Position numbers and translations under genes: made by a program. The notes under the pieces are model-generated. The model had not been told where the DNA came from, ran no database searches, and was given only the letters and a program-made list of their open reading frames with translations. A DNA stretch of 18,525 nt from F1-20-MAGs119 sp964556145 (GTDB taxonomy: Bacteria > Actinomycetota > Acidimicrobiia > Acidimicrobiales > Ilumatobacteraceae): positions 1-18,525 of the forward strand of contig CAZKVD010000030.1 in the NCBI GenBank assembly GCA_964556145.1, written 5' to 3'. The stretch's first letter is position 1, and every line of letters starts with the position of its first letter. This document shows, in pieces, positions 14,577 through 18,525 of the stretch.

Positions 14577-15111
14577 CGACGCCGATCGGCGTGCGCATTT
14601 CGAAGTCATTTTCTCGTCGGCATACGAGCCGATGCAGCGCTACGTCCGGCGACGTGGTGGCGGCGACGAAACGGATGACATCGTCGCCGAGGCATTGGCA
14701 ACGGTGTGGCGTCGACTCGATGACGTACCCGGTGATGCGGTGGTCCCGTGGTGTCTCGGCGTTGCGCGGCGCTGCATGGCGAACCAGCGTCGATCAGCCA
14801 GGCGTCGCGAAAACCTGACCCGACGTATTGCGCTGCAACCTCTGACGGGTGCGACACCCGAAACCGACCCTGAACTGGATGTGGCCCTGGCACGGCTCGA
14901 CGACGACCGCCGAGAAATTTTGCGGCTGTGGGCGTGGGAAGGGTACGGCCCGGGTGAGATTGCGGCGGTTCTCGGAATCTCGCCCAACGCCGCGAGCATC
15001 CGCTTGCACCGTGCGCGCAGGGGCCTCGCCGACCTGTTGGGGGCCGGAAAGAAATCCGATGGTGCGGGACATTCATCGGTTGAATCACGCGACGGAAAGG
15101 GGGAACGATGA
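14557..15111 (+). CDS. RNA polymerase ECF-type sigma factor
   Basis: This encodes 184 residues with the two-domain build of an extracytoplasmic-function sigma factor. Region 2 spans about residues 14-75 with DETDDIVAEALATVWRRL, which corresponds to core-binding region 2.2 and the -10-contacting helix. Region 4 spans about 105-160 with LRLWAWEGYGPGEIAAVLGI as the helix-turn-helix that reads the -35, then SPNAASIRLHRARRGL. Regions 1 and 3 are absent, as expected. The gene begins 33 bases after ftsY and overlaps the next gene by four bases (ATGA at 15108-15111), the standard layout of a sigma factor with its regulator. No obvious ribosome-binding site is seen. Which ECF group it belongs to cannot be decided by eye. 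Confidence 0.9.
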   Translation: MGASASFDADRRAHFEVIFSSAYEPMQRYVRRRGGGDETDDIVAEALATVWRRLDDVPGDAVVPWCLGVARRCMANQRRSARRRENLTRRIALQPLTGATPETDPELDVALARLDDDRREILRLWAWEGYGPGEIAAVLGISPNAASIRLHRARRGLADLLGAGKKSDGAGHSSVESRDGKGER

Positions 15112-16724
15112 ACGACGACGAAATTTTCGAACGACTCGCACGCATCGATCCCGTGCCGAGCGGTGTTTTCCTCGATCCGGCAACCAGCCGGCGGGCGGAG
15201 GAATTGAAAGGACTCATCATGTCGAGCGAACCACAAGAGACAACGTCGGTGGCCGGTGCTCCGCGACGCATGCGGCGCTGGATCGCGGCCGCTGCTGTTG
15301 CGGTTGGCGCCGTTGCCGCGATCGTCGTCGTGTCGCAGGCGGGTTCCGGTGACGATGCGGAGCCAATCGTGTTCTCGGCAGCGCAGTCAACCCTGTCGGG
15401 CCGTAACGCCCCGTCTGCAGCGGAGTCGACCGCCGATGCCGCGCTCGAACAAAGCGGAAAAATGGCGGCTGCTCCGTATCAGGTGAAGTACGAAGTCGAG
15501 GGTGACCTGCCGGCACTCGACGGCAAGGCGCAATCGTGGAAGTCGACCAGCGACCCGACACGGAAGCAAATGACTGCCGTGGCGAAGGCTCTCGGGGTCG
15601 AAGGTGACCTCGTCGATCGTAGGAAGGAAGAAGGCGGTGGATTCGTCGCCGGGCCAACCGATGGTTCGGCGCCGTCCGTCAGCTTCAGCGATCCCGACAG
15701 CGATGCGTTCCACGGTTGGTACTACTCGGCGGCATGGGAAGCATCGACCCGGTCGAGCGATGCTGTCGAGCCGTCGATCACCGCCGACACCACCGTTGCA
15801 AGTGACACCAAGTCCGAGGATGCAGTTGCGCCCGATGCAATGAAGGCGCCCGAGAATCTGCCGACGAAGGATGAAGCCCGCGACAAGGCGTTGTCGATCA
15901 TGAATGCGGCAGGGGTCGATGTTCGTGACGACGATGTCGAGGTGTACGCCGATGAGTGGTCGGTGTCGGTGACGGCGTGGCAGCGCGTGGGTGATCTTCG
16001 TGCGCCGATGTCGTGGACGTTCGGCTTCGGTGACAACGGTGTCATCAGCTGGGCCGGCGGCAATCTGTTGTCCTTCGACAAGGGCCCGAAGTTCCCGCGT
16101 GTCGGCGCTGCTGCAGGCGTCGACCGGTTGAGTGATCCGAAGTACAGCGGCTGGTACGGATACGGAACGACAGCGCGCGCGATTGCAGAGCCCGCGATTG
16201 CCGGCGAGGAGTCTGCCGCCTCGCCATCCGACACGGTCGAGCCCGTCGTGCAGACCGTCATCGTGACCGGGGTGAAGGAATCGCTCACGCCGATCGTCGA
16301 TGCCGAGAACATTTTGTGGCTGGTTCCGTCGTACGAGTACACGGTGAAAGACGGCTACACCGTCAGCGTTCTTGCGATCACCGATGAATTCATCGAGCAG
16401 GCGGCACCGACAACCGAAACCAGTGGTGGGGAAGTGGTCGAGCCGGTTCCGGCCACTGACGGTGCTGGTGTCTCGGGCAGTTCGGGTTCCTCCGAGGGTT
16501 CGATGGGTTCGGACGCCGATGCGATGGCGCTCAGTCAGGAAGAGGCGGTCAAGTTGGTCGGCCTGACCGAGGACGAGGCAGCAAAGGTCGCCGAGTCGAA
16601 CGGCTGGGTGTTGCGCGTCAGTTCACGTGACGGTGAAGATCTTCAGTTGACGATGGATTTCGTCCCGAATCGAGTCAACCTTGCGATCGTCGACGGAAAG
16701 GTGACCGGCGTCAGCGTTGGGTAG
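15108..16724 (+). CDS. single-pass membrane protein, putative anti-sigma partner with C-terminal I78-like module
   Basis: This encodes 538 residues. Residues 1-53 are a charged cytoplasmic segment (RLARIDPVPSG, then DPATSRRAEELKGLIMSS) with no cysteines, so it lacks the HxxxCxxC zinc motif of many anti-sigma factors. A transmembrane helix covers about 58-76 (WIAAAAVAVGAVAAIVVVS). The rest should be outside the membrane: a long region of unknown fold, a Ser/Gly/Glu linker near 455-470, then about 64 residues from LSQEEAVKLVGLTEDEAA to the end. In that last part, the LTMDFVPNRVNLAIVDGKV stretch resembles peptidase inhibitor family I78 (tMDyrpdRlNv..D), though the family's cysteines are missing. 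A GGAAAGGGGG tract precedes the ATG, which overlaps the sigma stop. A membrane regulator of the sigma factor is inferred from layout and topology only. Confidence 0.68.
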   Translation: MNDDEIFERLARIDPVPSGVFLDPATSRRAEELKGLIMSSEPQETTSVAGAPRRMRRWIAAAAVAVGAVAAIVVVSQAGSGDDAEPIVFSAAQSTLSGRNAPSAAESTADAALEQSGKMAAAPYQVKYEVEGDLPALDGKAQSWKSTSDPTRKQMTAVAKALGVEGDLVDRRKEEGGGFVAGPTDGSAPSVSFSDPDSDAFHGWYYSAAWEASTRSSDAVEPSITADTTVASDTKSEDAVAPDAMKAPENLPTKDEARDKALSIMNAAGVDVRDDDVEVYADEWSVSVTAWQRVGDLRAPMSWTFGFGDNGVISWAGGNLLSFDKGPKFPRVGAAAGVDRLSDPKYSGWYGYGTTARAIAEPAIAGEESAASPSDTVEPVVQTVIVTGVKESLTPIVDAENILWLVPSYEYTVKDGYTVSVLAITDEFIEQAAPTTETSGGEVVEPVPATDGAGVSGSSGSSEGSMGSDADAMALSQEEAVKLVGLTEDEAAKVAESNGWVLRVSSRDGEDLQLTMDFVPNRVNLAIVDGKVTGVSVG

Positions 16725-16727
16725 CCT
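16722..16727 (+). promoter_or_regulatory. candidate -10 element for ffh
   Basis: TAGCCT (TANNNT) includes the stop codon of the preceding gene and ends ten bases before the ffh ATG. No Shine-Dalgarno sequence is visible before ffh. This fits a near-leaderless message, but the -35 is unconvincing. Confidence 0.25.
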
Positions 16728-16737
16728 CACGGGCGTC

Positions 16738-18204
16738 ATGTTCGACAATCTCAGTTCGAAATTCGAGTCGATTCTCGGCAAGGTTCGCGGTCGAGGCCGT
16801 CTCACCGAGTCCGACGTCGACGAGGTGCTCGCCGAAATCCGCGCGGCGCTGCTCGACGCCGACGTCAACGTCACGGTTGCGCGCAATGTTGTTGCCCGTA
16901 TCCGCGAACAGGCCGTCGGAGCCGAACTGTCAAAGGCCCTCGATCCGGGCCAGCAGATCGTCAAGATCGTCAACCAGGAACTGACGGCAATCCTCGGCGG
17001 CGACACGCTGAAGATCACCTACGCCGGCAAACCCCCGACAGTCGTCCTGATGGCCGGCCTCCAAGGTTCGGGAAAAACCACCAGCGCGGCAAAGTTGGCT
17101 CGCTGGTTCAAGTCGCAGGGACGCCAGCCGCTGCTCGTCGGCGCCGACCTTCAGCGGCCCGCCGCTGTCGAACAGTTGCGCACGCTCGGTCGCCAAATCG
17201 ACGTTCCCGTTTTCTCCGAACCGGGTGATCCTGTCACCACCGCAACGCGCGGTTTGGCCGAGGCGCGCCGCATCGGCCGTGACGTTCTCATTGTCGACAC
17301 CGCGGGTCGTTTGTCAATCGATGCCGAGTTGATGGACGAGATTCGCCGAATCAGCGAATCGGTTCAGCCGAACTACACCTTCCTCGTCATCGATGCGATG
17401 ACCGGCCAGGACGCGGTGAACACCGCCGAGGCGTTCAACTCCACGCTTGAAATCGACGGTGTCATTCTGTCGAAGCTCGACGGTGATGCGCGTGGTGGTG
17501 CGGCGCTGTCGGTGAAAGAGGTCATCGGCAAGCCCATTGCGTTCGCGGCAACCGGCGAAAAAATCGATGCGTTCGAGCAGTTCCACCCCGACCGCATGGC
17601 GGGTCGAATCCTCGGCATGGGCGACATGCTCACGCTCATCGAACAGGCCGAGCAGGTCTTCGAAAAGGAAGAGGCCGAAGCCGCCGCGGCCAAGTTGTTC
17701 GAGGGCGAGTTCACCCTCGAGGACTTCCTGGAACAGCTCCAGCAGGTCAAGAAGATGGGTCCGATCTCCGGGATCATGGGGATGTTGCCCGGCATGCCCA
17801 AGGAGCTGAAGAACGCCGAGATCGGTGATGATCAGGTCAAGGTCACCGAAGCCATCATCAGATCGATGACTCCCGAGGAACGCCGAAACCCCGACGTCAT
17901 CAACGGGTCACGGCGTGTGCGAATTGCAAAGGGCAGTGGAACCACGGTCCCCGATGTCAACCGACTCGTCAAGCAATTCGCCGAGATGCAGAAGATGATG
18001 AAGCAGATGGGCGGTCTCGCGGGTCGCAAGTCGGGCAAAAAGGGCAAGCCGCCGAAGATGAACCCCGTCAAGGTCGCCAAGGCGATGAAGCAGATGGGGG
18101 CCGGAGACCTGTCCGCCCTCGGCAATCTGGGCCTCCCGGGCCAGCCCGGACAGCCCGGATCAAAAAACCCCGGAGCCTTTCCTGATTTTCGGGACTTCCG
18201 ATAG
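16738..18204 (+). CDS. ffh: signal recognition particle protein Ffh
   Basis: This encodes 488 residues. Ffh binds signal sequences and 4.5S RNA, and docks with FtsY to deliver nascent membrane and secreted proteins. The N domain begins MFDNLSSKFESILGKVRG with the ALLDADVNVTVAR helix. The G domain has GLQGSGKTTSAAKLA (107-121), DTAGR (187-191) and SKLDGDARGG (245-254). The methionine-rich M domain (about 330-450) includes KKMGPISGIMGMLPGMPKE, RRVRIAKGSGT (RNA-binding) and EMQKMMKQMGG. The tail is a Gly/Pro-rich GLPGQPGQPGS stretch. ATG at 16738 matches the family N-terminus; a TTG at 16717 is in frame but overlaps the previous gene. The 4.5S RNA gene itself is not in the window. Confidence 0.97.
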   Translation: MFDNLSSKFESILGKVRGRGRLTESDVDEVLAEIRAALLDADVNVTVARNVVARIREQAVGAELSKALDPGQQIVKIVNQELTAILGGDTLKITYAGKPPTVVLMAGLQGSGKTTSAAKLARWFKSQGRQPLLVGADLQRPAAVEQLRTLGRQIDVPVFSEPGDPVTTATRGLAEARRIGRDVLIVDTAGRLSIDAELMDEIRRISESVQPNYTFLVIDAMTGQDAVNTAEAFNSTLEIDGVILSKLDGDARGGAALSVKEVIGKPIAFAATGEKIDAFEQFHPDRMAGRILGMGDMLTLIEQAEQVFEKEEAEAAAAKLFEGEFTLEDFLEQLQQVKKMGPISGIMGMLPGMPKELKNAEIGDDQVKVTEAIIRSMTPEERRNPDVINGSRRVRIAKGSGTTVPDVNRLVKQFAEMQKMMKQMGGLAGRKSGKKGKPPKMNPVKVAKAMKQMGAGDLSALGNLGLPGQPGQPGSKNPGAFPDFRDFR

Positions 18205-18263
18205 CCTTTCCCAGTCCGGTCGTGGCCACTTCAAGCCGCGGCGACTCAGTTGCAGGAGTTTTC

Positions 18264-18525
18264 ATGTCAGTCAAGTTGCGTCTCACGCGAGTCGGAAAGA
18301 CCAAGCAGCCGCATTACCGCATCATCGTCGCCGACGAGCGTCGCTCGCGCGACGGCCGCTTCATCGAGATTCTCGGCCAGTACAACCCGCGTCAAGAGCC
18401 TTCACATCTGAAGGTCGACAACGACAAAGCGGTTGCCTGGTTGCAGCAGGGTGCACAGCCCACCGAGCGCGTGCGCAAGCTTCTCGAGATCTCGGGCGCG
18501 TGGGCACAGTTCACCGCTTCGAAGA
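18264..18525 (+). CDS. rpsP: 30S ribosomal protein S16, 5' part (cut by window edge)
   Basis: The first 87 residues are present. The start MSVKLRLTRVGKTKQPHYRI followed by IVADERRSRDGRFIE and LGQYNP is diagnostic for S16, a small-subunit protein needed for 30S assembly. GCAGGAG (18252-18258) is a strong ribosome-binding site five bases before the ATG. It follows ffh by 59 bases, in which I see no terminator, and ffh-rpsP is the usual order. The gene runs off the right edge; rimM and trmD would be expected beyond it. Confidence 0.96.
   Translation, partial: MSVKLRLTRVGKTKQPHYRIIVADERRSRDGRFIEILGQYNPRQEPSHLKVDNDKAVAWLQQGAQPTERVRKLLEISGAWAQFTASK

Noticed and set aside
11625..14609. 994-residue antisense open frame across smc and ftsY
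   Set aside because: It lies opposite two unmistakable genes, its product is a low-complexity mix of Ser, Arg, Thr and Ala, and long antisense frames are expected in GC-rich DNA with this codon bias.
18130..18190. collagen-like repeat protein or terminator at the end of ffh
   Set aside because: The GlyGlnPro repeats are in frame at the Ffh C-terminus, where Gly/Pro-rich tails are common, and no hairpin plus T tract is present.
1..18525. CRISPR array, tRNA, rRNA or SRP RNA genes
   Set aside because: I saw no regularly spaced repeats, no tRNA-like cloverleaf with TTCGA-type T-loop in a gene-free stretch, and no space without a protein gene long enough for rRNA.

Overview
This 18.5 kb window is a housekeeping block of a high-GC bacterial chromosome. 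The gene order reads rpmB (divergent), fakA, recG, rsmD, coaD, a SepIVA/DivIVA-like gene, DUF177, rpmF, plsX, acpP, rnc, mutM, smc, ftsY, an ECF sigma pair, ffh, rpsP. It matches the conserved cell-division / lipid / SRP cluster that I know from Actinobacteria such as Streptomyces and Mycobacterium. The coiled-coil gene between coaD and DUF177, frequent GTG starts, high GC and apparently leaderless genes support Actinobacteria. My best guess is a member of the class Acidimicrobiia from an uncultured (metagenomic or single-cell) assembly, because the window contains an N gap and a chimeric contig end. The placement is inference.

Layout. Positions 1-54 hold the first codons of rpmB on the minus strand. 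fakA, recG and rsmD follow on the plus strand, with a 60-residue zinc-ribbon gene on the minus strand squeezed between recG and rsmD. recG is interrupted at 3664-3830 by an AT-rich tail (about 27% GC by hand count) and ten Ns. The tail encodes, on the minus strand, 52 uninterrupted residues of a BCS1-like AAA+ ATPase that stop exactly inside the Walker A motif. Its composition and sequence are foreign, most like ATPases of giant DNA viruses. Removing 3664-3836 restores an intact 725-residue RecG, so I read this as a scaffold-join artefact rather than biology.

From 5047 to 9793 come coaD, the SepIVA-like gene, DUF177, rpmF, plsX, acpP, rnc and mutM, tightly packed with overlaps of 3-26 bases or short gaps. 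From 9846 come smc and ftsY. Between ftsY and ffh sits an ECF sigma factor with a 538-residue single-pass membrane partner, which ends in an extracytoplasmic module resembling peptidase inhibitor family I78. This pair is the least ordinary true biology in the window. ffh and the 5' part of rpsP close it.

How the genes fit together. fakA, plsX and acpP serve acyl-phosphate and phospholipid supply. coaD makes the CoA precursor that also provides the ACP prosthetic group. smc and the SepIVA-like protein act in chromosome organisation and septation. ftsY and ffh form the SRP targeting pathway. rpmB, rpmF, rpsP, rsmD, rnc and DUF177 belong to ribosome and rRNA production. recG and mutM are for DNA repair. 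Starts fall into two classes. One has clear Shine-Dalgarno sequences. The other (rpmB, fakA, the zinc-ribbon gene, coaD, smc, ffh) has none, but carries a -10-like hexamer 7-10 bases before the start codon, suggesting leaderless mRNAs. I found no exotic multi-gene system, CRISPR array or convincing mobile element, and no tRNA or rRNA gene.
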